Shown here piece by piece: positions 27,763-37,046 of a stretch of DNA of 64,000 bases. The notes below the pieces were generated by a model. That model saw nothing but the letters and a program-made list of their open reading frames with translations. It searched no databases and was not told the DNA's origin. Positions within the stretch are counted from its first letter, which is position 1; each line of letters begins with the position of its first letter. The position numbers and the translations under genes were made by a program. The DNA is from Haloterrigena salina JCM 13891 (GTDB lineage: Archaea > Halobacteriota > Halobacteria > Halobacteriales > Natrialbaceae), in the NCBI RefSeq assembly GCF_000337495.1, contig NZ_AOIS01000057.1, positions 84,664 to 148,663 of the forward strand, in the 5' to 3' direction.

Positions 27763-29274
27763 ATGGTTGATAGTCATGATCACGCAGGATTGAATCGACG
27801 AAACGTGTTGAAGACGATCGGCGCCGGTGCGCTCGGCGCGGGCGTCGTCGCGACGAGCGAGACGGCCGTCGCCGACGAGAGTTCGACTCATTACCACAAT
27901 CCGGTCGGGCCGGTCGGGTTCGGCGACGTGACCGTTATTCAGGCCGGCGACGGTACCTACTACGCGTACGGGACCGAGACGCCCGAGGACATCGTTCCGA
28001 TAGCGACTTCGGACGACCTGGTGAACTGGACGTACATCGATTCGGCGTTCGACAGCTACCCCGACTGGCGGGACGATCCGGACGCGGGGGTCTGGGCGCC
28101 CGACATCAACTACTACAACGGCCAGTACTACCTCTACTACTCCTACTCGACGTGGGGGAGTCAGAACAACCCCGGGATCGGCGTCGCGCTCTCGGACACG
28201 CCGGACGGCCCGTTCGTCGATCAGGGGCCGGTGTTCAGGGCCGAGGACCTCGGGATGACCAACTGCATCGACTCGGAGTTCCGCGTCGTCGACGGCACTC
28301 CCTACATGATCTGGGGGAGCTTCTACGGGTTCTACGGCGTCGAACTCACGAGCGACGGGATGGATTACGTCCCGGGGACGACGTTCCACCTGGCCGGTGA
28401 CAACCGCGAAGGTCCGATGGTCATCGAAGAGAACGGCTACTACTACCTGTTCTACTCGACCGGCCACTGCTGCGAGGGGTACGACAGCACCTACGAGGTC
28501 GAGGTCGGCCGCTCCGAGTCGTTCTTCGGTCCCTACTACAACCAGAACGGGACCGACCTGCGCGACCTGAACGAGCACCGAAGCGGCGTGTCGGTCCTCA
28601 ACGGAACGGACGAGTTCACCGGTCCGGGTCACAACACCGCGATTCGGGACGAGAACGGCGACTGGTGGATGCTCTACCACGTCGAGGCCACGGCGGACCG
28701 GGAGACACGAACCATGATGATCGATCGAATCCAGTGGGAGAACGGCTGGCCGGTCGTCGCCTGCGACGGGACGCCGAGCACGCAGAGCCCGATGCCGAGC
28801 ACCGGCAGCTACGACTGCGGCAATGTCACCAGCGGCATCGGTATCAGCGAAGGAACCTACGCGATCACGAACGTCAACAGCGGCAAGCGCCTCGAAGTCG
28901 CCGGCGCCGGGACGAGCGACGGCGACAACGTCCAGCAGTACGCCGACACCGGCCACGCCTGCCAGCAGTGGGACGTGATCGAGACGGACGACCACGAGAC
29001 GTTCCACCTTCGAAACGTCAACAGCGGCAAGCTCATGGAAGTGGCCGGCGCCGACACGAGCGACGGGGCGACCGTCCAACAGTACGCCGACACCGGGAAC
29101 GCGACCCAGGACTGGCACATCATCGACAACGGCGACGGCACCTACCGCATCGAGAACGCGAACAGCGGAAAGGTCGCCGAGGTCAACGGTGCCTCGACCG
29201 ACGACGGCGCCGACGTCATCCAGTGGTCGTGGAACGGCGGTGCGAACCAGCGGTGGACGTTCGATCTGGTGTAA
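27763..29274 (+). CDS. GH43 arabinanase/arabinofuranosidase with RICIN domain, Tat-exported, copy 1
   Basis: A 503-residue secreted enzyme. Twin-Arg leader NRRNVLKTIGAG (residues 11-22). The GH43 five-bladed propeller spans roughly residues 40-345, with catalytic candidates in the first strand (FGDVTVI), the IDSEF segment and the EGPMVIEENGYYYLFYS strand. The C-terminal 150 residues form a ricin-type lectin (CBM13-like) trefoil with three repeats, each with N-x-NSGK and a QxW/QDW core (QQWDVIE, QDWHIID, QRWTFDL). It binds and cleaves arabinan or xylan outside the cell. A paralogue with the same architecture is at 38204-39736. Confidence 0.92.
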   Translation: MVDSHDHAGLNRRNVLKTIGAGALGAGVVATSETAVADESSTHYHNPVGPVGFGDVTVIQAGDGTYYAYGTETPEDIVPIATSDDLVNWTYIDSAFDSYPDWRDDPDAGVWAPDINYYNGQYYLYYSYSTWGSQNNPGIGVALSDTPDGPFVDQGPVFRAEDLGMTNCIDSEFRVVDGTPYMIWGSFYGFYGVELTSDGMDYVPGTTFHLAGDNREGPMVIEENGYYYLFYSTGHCCEGYDSTYEVEVGRSESFFGPYYNQNGTDLRDLNEHRSGVSVLNGTDEFTGPGHNTAIRDENGDWWMLYHVEATADRETRTMMIDRIQWENGWPVVACDGTPSTQSPMPSTGSYDCGNVTSGIGISEGTYAITNVNSGKRLEVAGAGTSDGDNVQQYADTGHACQQWDVIETDDHETFHLRNVNSGKLMEVAGADTSDGATVQQYADTGNATQDWHIIDNGDGTYRIENANSGKVAEVNGASTDDGADVIQWSWNGGANQRWTFDLV

Positions 29275-29472
29275 CGGCACCGATTCCGCGGACCCCGCGA
29301 CGTCGCCGCGGATAGTCGTTTCCCGGCCTTGAGCCCTCTCCCTCCTCGAGACGCGTTCGTCTGACCGCGAGAACGGAAGAGACTCCCGAGCGCGACGAGG
29401 CGAGACGGCGTCCCGCCGCCGACCGCCGACCGGCCGGCTACCGCCGTCTTCCGGCCGCCGTGGCGCGTACGT

Positions 29473-30546
29473 TCACTCGATGTCGACCGGTTCGCCCCGC
29501 TCGGCGGACTCGTGGACGGCTTCGATGATCCGCATGTCCTGTAGGCCGTGGCGGCCGTCGGGGTAGATCTCGGCGTCGCCGAGGAGTCGGTCGGCGAAGT
29601 AGTCGAACTCCTCTTCCATCTCGCGTTCGGCGTCGAAGCTCTCGTGGTCGATCGTGACCGAGACGTCGCCCCGCGAGAGGTGCAGCGAACACTCGCCGTG
29701 GAAGGCGGGCCGGAGATCGATCTGTCCCTCCGTGCCCGTGATCTTGAGGTGGGTGTCCTCGTGGGCGTGCTGGCTCGACGTCGAGATCATCTGGACGTCG
29801 TCCTCGAAGACGAACAGCGACGAGGAGCGCTCGTCCGGCACGTCGTCGAACGCCTCGTGGTTCGAGACCATCTGGGACTGCACGCTGACGGGATCCCGGC
29901 GGAGCAGGAATCTGGTCGTGTTGATCGAGTAGATGCCGAGATCCATCACCGACGTCCCGTACCCGCTCAGGTCGGGATCGAGGCGCCACTGGTCCGGATC
30001 GGGGATCATCTCGAGCAGCGGTTGGCTGTTGTGCCCATAGACGGACACCGGCTCGCCGATAAAGCCGTCAGCGATCAGTTCGCGCGCCCGCTGGACCGCC
30101 GGATCGGTGTGCATTCGGTAGGCGATCATCAGTGGCACGTCCGCCGACTCGCAGGTCTCGACCAGCGACTCGGCGCGATCGACGGTCGCTTCCATCGGTT
30201 TCTCGCACAGAATCGCCTTGTCCAGTTCGGCCGCGGTCTCGGCGTACTCGAGGTGGTAGGCGTTCGGCGTCCCGATGTAGACGGCGTCGTACTCGTCGCT
30301 GGCCGCGCCGTCGTGGAACTCGTCGTAGCTGATCCCCTCCTGAACGTCGTTCTCCTCGGCGAGTCGCGAGGCCTTCTCCGTCGAACTGCTGACGAGGACC
30401 GTGACCTCGCCCAGATCGGAGGATTCGATCGCCGGAAGCGCGACGTCGATCGTCCACCAGCCCAGTCCGATGAGGGCGTATCTGACGGTTCCGTCGTCGG
30501 TCGTTTGCCACGTGCGGTCTTCGTAACTATCGATCCAATCGATCAT
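29473..30546 (-). CDS. xacA: D-xylose/L-arabinose 1-dehydrogenase, Gfo6/XacA type
   Basis: A 357-residue Gfo/Idh/MocA-family oxidoreductase. It has a GLGWW cofactor loop (about residue 28), the catalytic EKPM motif, and an AYRMHTDPA segment. These match the haloarchaeal NADP-dependent pentose dehydrogenase group (Gfo6/XacA). The reaction is oxidation of xylose or arabinose to the lactone, the first step before XacD, XacE and XacF. The start at 30546 (MIDWIDSYEDRTW) is favoured because a T-rich box (30571-30579) then lies 25-33 bases upstream, while the extension to 30621 would include it. It lies just downstream of the XacGHIJK-like genes in the same direction. Confidence 0.87.
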   Translation of the reverse strand: MIDWIDSYEDRTWQTTDDGTVRYALIGLGWWTIDVALPAIESSDLGEVTVLVSSSTEKASRLAEENDVQEGISYDEFHDGAASDEYDAVYIGTPNAYHLEYAETAAELDKAILCEKPMEATVDRAESLVETCESADVPLMIAYRMHTDPAVQRARELIADGFIGEPVSVYGHNSQPLLEMIPDPDQWRLDPDLSGYGTSVMDLGIYSINTTRFLLRRDPVSVQSQMVSNHEAFDDVPDERSSSLFVFEDDVQMISTSSQHAHEDTHLKITGTEGQIDLRPAFHGECSLHLSRGDVSVTIDHESFDAEREMEEEFDYFADRLLGDAEIYPDGRHGLQDMRIIEAVHESAERGEPVDIE

Positions 30547-30758
30547 GGCACACGGTAGTTCCCGATCCGATAAAAAACGCCCGGTAGGGCTGTGTAGCGG
30601 GGCACACAGCGATATCGTCACACCGGTCTCGACGACACCGACTCGAGAACGGTGGGTGCGTCTCGAGACTCCTGACCGAGACGCCGATCAGCGCCGGCGG
30701 TCCCCGCGCAGCGTCTGGAACCGAACGCACAATCGAAACGGCGTGTAGGACTCCAGTA

Positions 30759-30783
30759 GTTCTATCATATAGAACAGTGTTCT
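30759..30783. repeat. Overlapping GTTCT/AGAAC palindromes
   Basis: GTTCTAT-CAT-ATAGAAC (30759-30775) overlaps AGAACA-G-TGTTCT (30771-30783), giving three alternating half-sites. This is operator-like, but the nearest recognised promoter (30571-30579) is about 180 bases away. Confidence 0.6.
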
Positions 30784-30907
30784 GCTAGCATGGGTGGTGG
30801 TTCTCTTTCGAAAATCGTGGGGGTAGTGGCGCTCTCAGGGCGGAACGATCGCAGTACGAAGACAACTGCCAGTATATACAGCAGTACTACTGTAAATAAA
30901 TGCCCTC

Positions 30908-30945
30908 AGTAGACGGTTGGACCGACACTACCGGAACCGTCTACT
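30908..30945. repeat. 11-bp perfect inverted repeat
   Basis: AGTAGACGGTT at 30908-30918 is the exact reverse complement of 30935-30945, with a 16-base loop. Read on the minus strand it is followed by an A/T-rich stretch and could end the importer operon transcript. Confidence 0.6.
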
Positions 30946-31296
30946 AGATGGTACCAAGAGCCACAGACCAGTTATAGAGAACGGAATCTGAAAGTAGCTG
31001 ACTACAGTTCTGTTACCCACTCATCGATCATTACAAATCGTTCCGTCTGGGTTTCTACAGAAGCCATGGCTGAACCGACAACGGTGATCTCTGAGATAAC
31101 TGACCAATTGCTGTAGCCCCCGCTATCAGAACCCGGTGACGAAATTCCGCTCGACTGCCCCATTCCTCCTGGCAACTCGAGCGGTCGCGCCGCTCGAGTT
31201 CGGTCATCGAGGTGAACTGCGGAAGAATAGCTACCTATTGTGCGTGCACGCTAACCGGCGAGGGGCTCGCCAAACGAGCGTCTCGAGGATCCAGCG

Positions 31297-32442
31297 CTAC
31301 GGCAGCACCGCGTCCGGGGTCCCGGTAAACGAGAGGTCCCGGTTCTTGATCGCGTCGCCGCCGGCGCCGTCGAAGAGGTGGATCGCCGGTTCGGGAAACT
31401 CGACGCCGACGCGGTCGCCGGCGCTCACGTTCGGAACGCCCTCGGTCGTCACGACGAACTCGTCGTCGACTGCCATGCCGTCGAACTGCAGGTGGATGAT
31501 GTTCTCGTTCCCCATCGGTTCGACGACGAGGACCTCGGCCTCGAACCGCCGGTCGCTCTGCTGGGCGTCGCCGATTCGGGCGTCCTCCGGCCGGATGCCG
31601 AGGACGAGATCGCCTCCCGACTCGAGGTCGCGGCGCGACTCCTGGGATAACGGATACTCGAAGTAGTCGGTGACGAGCGCGTCGTTCTCGAGCGTTCCGT
31701 CGAAGAAGTTCATCGACGGCTCACCGATGAAGCTCGCGACGAACAGGTTGTTCGGCTCGTGGTAACACTCGAGCGGGGTACCGACCTGCTGGAGTTCGCC
31801 CTCGTCGAGGACGGCGATCCGGTCGCCCATCGTCATCGCCTCCGTCTGATCGTGGGTCACGTAGACCGTCGTCACGTCCAGCTGTTCCTGCAGGTGCTGG
31901 AGCTCCGTTCGCATCTCGGCGCGCAGCTTCGCGTCGAGATTGGAGAGGGGCTCGTCCATGAGGAAGACGTCCGGGTCCCGAACGATGGCCCGGCCGAGTG
32001 CGACCCGCTGTTGCTGGCCGCCCGAGAGCTCGCCCGGTTTGCGGTCGAGCAAGTCCTCGATCCCCATCATCGCTGCCGTCTCTTCGACCGTCTCGGCGAT
32101 CGCGGAATCGGAGAGCTCCGTCGATTCCTCGAGCCCGAAGGACATGTTCGACCGGACGGTTTTGTGGGGGTACAGCGCGTATGACTGGAAGACCATCGCG
32201 ATGTCCCGCTCCTGTGCCGAGACGTCGTTTATCGTTCGGCCGCCGAGTCTGATCTCCCCCTCGGTGATCTCCTCGAGGCCGGCGATCATCCGCAGCGTCG
32301 TCGACTTCCCGCAGCCGGAGGGGCCGACGAGGACGAGGAAGTCCCCGTCGGGAACCTCGACGGCGATGTCCTGAACGGCAACGACGCTCGACTCTCCGCT
32401 CCGGTACTCCTTGGTTACGTCGTCGATTTCTAAGCGTGCCAT
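31297..32442 (-). CDS. xacK: Sugar ABC importer ATPase, XacK-like
   Basis: A 381-residue CUT1-type ATPase. Walker A GPSGCGKST, Q-loop VFQSYALYPHK, signature LSGGQQQR, Walker B VFLMDEPLSNLD and switch region VTHDQTEAM are all intact; a C-terminal TOBE domain carries GIRPEDA. It lies one base downstream of a second, homologous ATPase gene. Two adjacent ATPases in one importer operon is the organisation of the Haloferax XacGHIJK xylose/arabinose importer, where XacJ and XacK are the nucleotide-binding subunits. Which copy is J or K is assigned only by order. Confidence 0.86.
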   Translation of the reverse strand: MARLEIDDVTKEYRSGESSVVAVQDIAVEVPDGDFLVLVGPSGCGKSTTLRMIAGLEEITEGEIRLGGRTINDVSAQERDIAMVFQSYALYPHKTVRSNMSFGLEESTELSDSAIAETVEETAAMMGIEDLLDRKPGELSGGQQQRVALGRAIVRDPDVFLMDEPLSNLDAKLRAEMRTELQHLQEQLDVTTVYVTHDQTEAMTMGDRIAVLDEGELQQVGTPLECYHEPNNLFVASFIGEPSMNFFDGTLENDALVTDYFEYPLSQESRRDLESGGDLVLGIRPEDARIGDAQQSDRRFEAEVLVVEPMGNENIIHLQFDGMAVDDEFVVTTEGVPNVSAGDRVGVEFPEPAIHLFDGAGGDAIKNRDLSFTGTPDAVLP

Positions 32443-32443
32443 G

Positions 32444-33589
32444 TTAGATCGTGAGTTCGCGCGCGGTTTCGAGCCGCCGGTTGCAAAGCGCTTCGCCGGT
32501 TTCGCCGTCGAAGACGTGAACGGCGTCCGGTTCGACGGTGACGATGACCGACTCGCCGGCGTTGACGATGTGCATCCCGTCAGTGACGGCGCGGATGGTG
32601 TCGTGGCTGGCCTCGTCCTCGGCGTGCGTGAGGGTCACGACGTTCTGGTCGCCGTGGGTTTCGGTGACGGTGACGGTCATCCGGAACTCGTGCGGGCCGA
32701 GGCTCTGTGACGCCGATTCGCCGGCGTGGCGAACGTCGATCGCTTCGGGTCGAATCCCGAGGACGAGATCGGCGGCATCGCCGACGGCCCGCTCGAGTCG
32801 TTCGTCGAACGGATACTCGATGTATTCGCCGACGAACCCCTCCTCGGAACGATCCCCGTGGAGGAAGTTCATCATGGGCTCGCCGATGAAGCCGGCCACG
32901 AACTGGTTTTCGGGCGCGTGATAGAGCTCGAGCGGCTCGCCCACCTGCTGGAGCCGACCGTCGTTCAACACGGCGATCCGATCGCCCATCGTCATCGCTT
33001 CCGTCTGGTTGTGGGTCACGTAGACCGTCGTCACGTCCAGTTCCTCCTGCAGGCGCTGGAGTTCCGTCCGCATCTGGGTCCGGAGTTTGGCGTCGAGATT
33101 CGCGAGCGGCTCGTCCATCAGGAAAACCTCGGGATCGCGCACGATCGCTCGCCCGAGCGCGACCCGCTGTTGCTGGCCGCCCGAAAGCTCGCCCGGCTTG
33201 CGATCCAGCAGGTCGTCGATGCCAAGTGTCTCGGCGACGTCCTCGACTCGCTCGTCCCGCTCGGCCTCGGTGTACCCCGGTTCCTCTTCCAGACCGAACC
33301 GGATGTTCTCGCGGATAGTCATGTGCGGATAGAGGGCGTAATCCTGGAACACCATCGCGATATCGCGGTTCTGCGGAACGCGATAGTTCATGTGCTCGTC
33401 GGCGATGTAGAGGTCCCCGGACGTCGGCGTCTCGAGCCCTGCTAACATCCGCAGCGTCGTCGACTTCCCGCAGCCGGAGGGGCCGACCAACACGAGGAAT
33501 TCGCTGTCTTCGATGTCGAACGTCAGGTCTTCGACGGCGACCGTCTCGCCGAACTGCTTCGTCAGGTGGTCGAATTGGATTCGTCCCAT
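32444..33589 (-). CDS. xacJ: Sugar ABC importer ATPase, XacJ-like
   Basis: A 381-residue ATPase. Walker A GPSGCGKST, Q-loop VFQDYALYPHM, signature LSGGQQQR, Walker B VFLMDEPLANLD, a variant switch region VTHNQTEAM (Asn where most have Asp) and a C-terminal TOBE domain. The start at 33589 lies three bases after the preceding permease stop, so the genes are tightly packed. With the XacK-like neighbour it probably forms a heterodimeric ATPase for pentose import. Confidence 0.86.
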   Translation of the reverse strand: MGRIQFDHLTKQFGETVAVEDLTFDIEDSEFLVLVGPSGCGKSTTLRMLAGLETPTSGDLYIADEHMNYRVPQNRDIAMVFQDYALYPHMTIRENIRFGLEEEPGYTEAERDERVEDVAETLGIDDLLDRKPGELSGGQQQRVALGRAIVRDPEVFLMDEPLANLDAKLRTQMRTELQRLQEELDVTTVYVTHNQTEAMTMGDRIAVLNDGRLQQVGEPLELYHAPENQFVAGFIGEPMMNFLHGDRSEEGFVGEYIEYPFDERLERAVGDAADLVLGIRPEAIDVRHAGESASQSLGPHEFRMTVTVTETHGDQNVVTLTHAEDEASHDTIRAVTDGMHIVNAGESVIVTVEPDAVHVFDGETGEALCNRRLETARELTI

Positions 33590-33592
33590 GGA

Positions 33593-34525
33593 TTATGCAC
33601 TCTCCGTTTCCAGTCCTTTCGCGAACTGCTCGGCGAACGCGACGTACAGGATGATCGTCGGCAGCGCCGCGAGGAACGCCGCCGCCATCCGAATCCCGAA
33701 GTCGATGCCGGACGTCGACGTCCCGATCGTCGGAATGATCAGCGTGATCGGCGCCTCCGACGAGTTCGCACTCGTGACCAGGGTAAACGAGAACAGGAAC
33801 TCGTTGTAAATCTGCGTGAACTGGTAGATGAAGACGACGCCGAACATCGGTTTCGAGATCGGCAGGATAATGCGTCGGTAGATCTTCGTGATGCTCGCAC
33901 CGTCGATTTTGGCCGCCTCGACCAGCGAGTTCGGGAGGCTCTGGTAATACGACCGGAACAGGAGCATACAGATCGGGATCCCGTAGGCGACGTGCGTGAT
34001 GATCAGCGGCACGAGAGCCGAGTGGTAGCCCTGAATCAGCGGCACGACGGAAAACACCGGCTCCAGCATGTCCGCGATCGGGAAGATGTTGTTCCAGAAC
34101 CGCGCCAGCGGCACCAGCACGGCCTGATACGGGACGAAGATCCCGATCAGGAACAGGACCAGAATTCCCATCTGGCCGCGCCATCGGACCATCGTGAGTC
34201 CGAACGCCGCCATGCTCGCGAGCAAGACGTTGATGATCGTCGCCGGGATCGCCATCAGCAGCGAGTTGACGAACGCATACGAGAGGCGGTTGAACGCGTA
34301 CTCGAGGTTCGCCAGCGTGAAGCCATCGCCCAGCGGCGGCATGAACGGGAGCGTATTGGCGACGGCGGTGCTCGTTTTCAACGCCGTCATGATCCCCGTT
34401 ATCAGCGGGAGGAGGAAGAACCCGAGGAAGAGGATGACTATCGTGTAGTGGCCGATCCGTCTGAGATTGACGTCTTCGACGACCGATGCGACGTCGATGT
34501 TCGTGTCGGATGTTGATTGTGACAT
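33593..34525 (-). CDS. xacI: Sugar ABC importer permease, MalG type (XacI-like)
   Basis: A 310-residue six-helix permease. It has an EAA loop (VEAAKIDGASITKIYRRIILP, around residues 206-226) and the N-terminal FLGFFLLPLITG helix. The start at 34525 (MSQSTSDTN) lies two bases after the upstream permease stop; the in-frame extension to 34627 would overlap that gene deeply. It partners the permease at 34528-35490. Confidence 0.87.
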   Translation of the reverse strand: MSQSTSDTNIDVASVVEDVNLRRIGHYTIVILFLGFFLLPLITGIMTALKTSTAVANTLPFMPPLGDGFTLANLEYAFNRLSYAFVNSLLMAIPATIINVLLASMAAFGLTMVRWRGQMGILVLFLIGIFVPYQAVLVPLARFWNNIFPIADMLEPVFSVVPLIQGYHSALVPLIITHVAYGIPICMLLFRSYYQSLPNSLVEAAKIDGASITKIYRRIILPISKPMFGVVFIYQFTQIYNEFLFSFTLVTSANSSEAPITLIIPTIGTSTSGIDFGIRMAAAFLAALPTIILYVAFAEQFAKGLETESA

Positions 34526-34527
34526 TG

Positions 34528-35490
34528 TCAGAGCGACCCCTGTCGGTGCTGGAAGATGAGATACGGCGCGATGACGGCGAGCGACAGTAAGAGCAGCATC
34601 GTCGCGATAGCTGCCCCGTAGGCCCACTGTCCGTACTGGAACGCCTCGCGAACCATCAGCGTCGCCAGGATGTCAGTCCCGTTCGGCGGTCGGTAGTTGC
34701 CGGTGATCGCGTACAGGAAGTCGAACGCCTTGAGGGCGAACAGCATCAGGACGACGGCGGCGCCGACGGACGCCTGCTTGAGTTGGGGAACGATGATCCG
34801 AACGTACGTCTTGGTCGTGCTCGCGCCGTCGACTTTCGCCGCCTCGAACTGGTCGTCGGGAAGCGACTGGAGTCCGGCCAGGAAGACGACCATCGCGTAC
34901 CCGCTGAACTGCCAGACCAGCGCGAAGATCACGGCTGCGAGCGCGATCCGCGGGTCTCCCAACCAGTCGATCGAGTCGAATCCGAGCGCCGTGACGAAGA
35001 TGTTCAACACACCGTTCCCGGGGCTGTACATCCACAACCAGAGCTGTGCCGTCACGACGAACGAGAGCGCCATCGGGAGGAGATAGATCGTCTGGATCGT
35101 CTCCTTGTACCGAATCCCGTAATCGAGGAGGACCGCGAGGAACAGTCCAAGCCCCAGTGAAATCGACGTGAAACCGACGAGCAGGACGAAGTTTTGGAAC
35201 GCTGCGGCCCGGAACGATTCGTCCGCAAGCGCTCTCCGGTACATCTCCAGATCGAGGCTGGAAAACGACGGTCGGGCGATTCCTGCGTAGTCCGTAAAGG
35301 AAATCGCGAGGTTGTAGCCGATCCCGCCGTACACGGCAATCCCCATGATAATAAACGGGATCCCCCAGTACGGCGACGACCGAACGAAGTCGCTGTTGAG
35401 GAAATACCGGAGTTTCGTCTGCCAGTCGATCCCCTCCTCAGACGGATCCACTGCCGATTCCGTCGTTTCAGTTGTATCGTGTGTTGTCAT
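34528..35490 (-). CDS. xacH: Sugar ABC importer permease, MalF type (XacH-like)
   Basis: A 320-residue six-helix permease. It has an EAA loop (FEAAKVDGASTTKTYVRIIVPQ, around residues 215-236) and an acidic N-terminal tail before the first helix. It is transcribed with the binding protein upstream (68-base gap) and the MalG-type partner downstream. Confidence 0.87.
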   Translation of the reverse strand: MTTHDTTETTESAVDPSEEGIDWQTKLRYFLNSDFVRSSPYWGIPFIIMGIAVYGGIGYNLAISFTDYAGIARPSFSSLDLEMYRRALADESFRAAAFQNFVLLVGFTSISLGLGLFLAVLLDYGIRYKETIQTIYLLPMALSFVVTAQLWLWMYSPGNGVLNIFVTALGFDSIDWLGDPRIALAAVIFALVWQFSGYAMVVFLAGLQSLPDDQFEAAKVDGASTTKTYVRIIVPQLKQASVGAAVVLMLFALKAFDFLYAITGNYRPPNGTDILATLMVREAFQYGQWAYGAAIATMLLLLSLAVIAPYLIFQHRQGSL

Positions 35491-35558
35491 CTGTCGTTCT
35501 CCTTCGGTTTATTAATACGGTTGTTGTGGCGTGTCGGTCTCATAGCGGACGAATTCCG

Positions 35559-36854
35559 TTATTTGGAGACGGCATCAAGCAGGGCGTCCGCCGCTGCGTC
35601 GGCGTCGTACGGATCCATGAAGTGGTCGCCGATCGCCCCCTCGCAGTCGTTTTGCTGTTTAGGCTCGACAGCGAGACCGTGTGCGAGCGTCGGCGGATAC
35701 TCCTCGGAGTCGAGAAGGTCCTCGTAGGTCATCGCCAGGAAGTCCGTCAACTCGTCCGGTTCGATGTCCGTCCGAAGCGGCACCGATCCCTTGAGGTTGT
35801 TGAACTCGACTTGCGCCTCCGCCGTGCCGATGAATTTCTGCCACTCGATCGTCTCCTCCGAGCTCGGATTGTCGTCGGGGACGACGAAGGAGTCGAGGTG
35901 GTAGAAGTACGTTCCCTCGGTTCCGGGGAAGGGGATCCAGTCCCAGTCCTCGCCGAACTCGAAGTCGTAGTCGTCGGACCGGTACATCCCGTACTGCCAG
36001 TTCCCGCCGTGAATACACGCGGCCTCGCCGGCGATCAGTTTCTGGGCGGCCTGCGTGTAGCCGATCGACGACGCGTCGTCGGAGATGTAGTTCTGCTGAA
36101 TCTCCCGGAGCGTTTCCAGCGCGTCGATCACGGCGTCTCTGTCGCCGTCGCCCTCGATGAAGTCCGTGTAGGCGTCGACTCCAGACTGGCTCGAGAGGAT
36201 CTGAACCCACGTCTGCAAGCCGAGGAACGCCGACCGCATCCCGTGAGCGAACGGGATGTAATCGGTGTCCTGATCGATCGTCTCGAGGGCGTCCATGAGG
36301 TCGGACATGCTCTCGAGGCTCTCCGCATCGATCCCCGCCTCGTCGAAGGCGGCCGTGTTGTAGAACAGGTTGTTCATCCGGTGGGAGCCGATCGGCACCG
36401 CCGGCATCTTGTCGTTGTACGTACAGAGTTCGACGGCGCGCTCCTGCATGTCCTCCTTCAGTCCCTCCGCCTCCCAGACGTCCTCCTCGAGATCCATGAG
36501 GACGCCCTCGTACCGCTTGAGGTTGTTGCCCGGCCAGTTGGCGAAGGAACTCATCGGGTTCTCGTTCGTCAACCGCTGCAGGACGGCCGTGTTCAGTTCG
36601 ACGTTCCCGTCGCCGCCGACGGGTTCGAAGGTCCCGTCGATATCGGAGTGTTCCTCCTCGAAGGCCTCGATTAGCGTCTCGATTGCAGCCGCTCCGTCGC
36701 CGCCGGTCCAGCCGTGGAGCACCTCGAGTCCGTCGTCTTCGCTATCCGTACAGCCCGCTAATCCGGCCACAGCACCCGCCGCAATCCCACCGAGATACGT
36801 TCGTCTATCGAGTCCGTTAGTCAGTTTGTCATTCTCGACCATGCTAATCGACAT
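35559..36854 (-). CDS. xacG: Sugar ABC importer substrate-binding lipoprotein (XacG-like)
   Basis: A 431-residue binding protein. It has a Tat-type DRRTYLGG motif (residues 16-23) and a lipobox ending VAGLAGC (about residue 35). A mature domain follows with LHGWTGGDG and a Trp-rich pocket (GGNWQYGMY). It is the first gene of the XacGHIJK-like operon and probably binds xylose or arabinose. The start at 36854 fits a TATA-like box at 36869-36879 (minus strand), giving a leaderless mRNA. Confidence 0.88.
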   Translation of the reverse strand: MSISMVENDKLTNGLDRRTYLGGIAAGAVAGLAGCTDSEDDGLEVLHGWTGGDGAAAIETLIEAFEEEHSDIDGTFEPVGGDGNVELNTAVLQRLTNENPMSSFANWPGNNLKRYEGVLMDLEEDVWEAEGLKEDMQERAVELCTYNDKMPAVPIGSHRMNNLFYNTAAFDEAGIDAESLESMSDLMDALETIDQDTDYIPFAHGMRSAFLGLQTWVQILSSQSGVDAYTDFIEGDGDRDAVIDALETLREIQQNYISDDASSIGYTQAAQKLIAGEAACIHGGNWQYGMYRSDDYDFEFGEDWDWIPFPGTEGTYFYHLDSFVVPDDNPSSEETIEWQKFIGTAEAQVEFNNLKGSVPLRTDIEPDELTDFLAMTYEDLLDSEEYPPTLAHGLAVEPKQQNDCEGAIGDHFMDPYDADAAADALLDAVSK

Positions 36855-36868
36855 GTTCTCACATACAT

Positions 36869-36901
36869 TAATAAAATTATCGGGCCAAGAGTATTCTACT
36901 C
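36869..36901 (-). promoter_or_regulatory. Importer promoter with upstream palindrome
   Basis: The TATA-like box (36869-36879) is preceded on the minus strand by the palindrome GAGTA-GAA-TACTC (36889-36901), about nine bases away. A similar layout is found at 53126-53149 before another importer operon. Confidence 0.5.
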
Positions 36902-37046
36902 AGTCAAAGTCGCAAATAAGAGCACCTCATCGGCGGCGTTTCGCGGATTTCAGATTGAAACGCGCAAGGGCACGACCGATCTCACGACGGTGCACTCCGC
37001 CGATTCGATCGGCTGGGCAACTCATTCGACGTTCGACGTCATTCGT

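Larger units (their letters stand above)
30547..31296. other. 750-base palindrome-rich intergenic region
   Basis: It separates the ATPase gene end at 31297 from the XacA promoter. No convincing ORF is present. It contains the TATA-like box for xacA at 30571-30579, the overlapping palindromes at 30759-30783 and an 11-bp perfect inverted repeat at 30908-30945. These may be regulatory sites, a terminator or a mobile-element scar. Confidence 0.5.

Noticed and set aside
27733-29280. 515-codon minus-strand ORF opposite GH43
   Set aside because: A shadow of a GC-rich gene without recognisable domain; the plus strand has Tat, GH43 and RICIN features.
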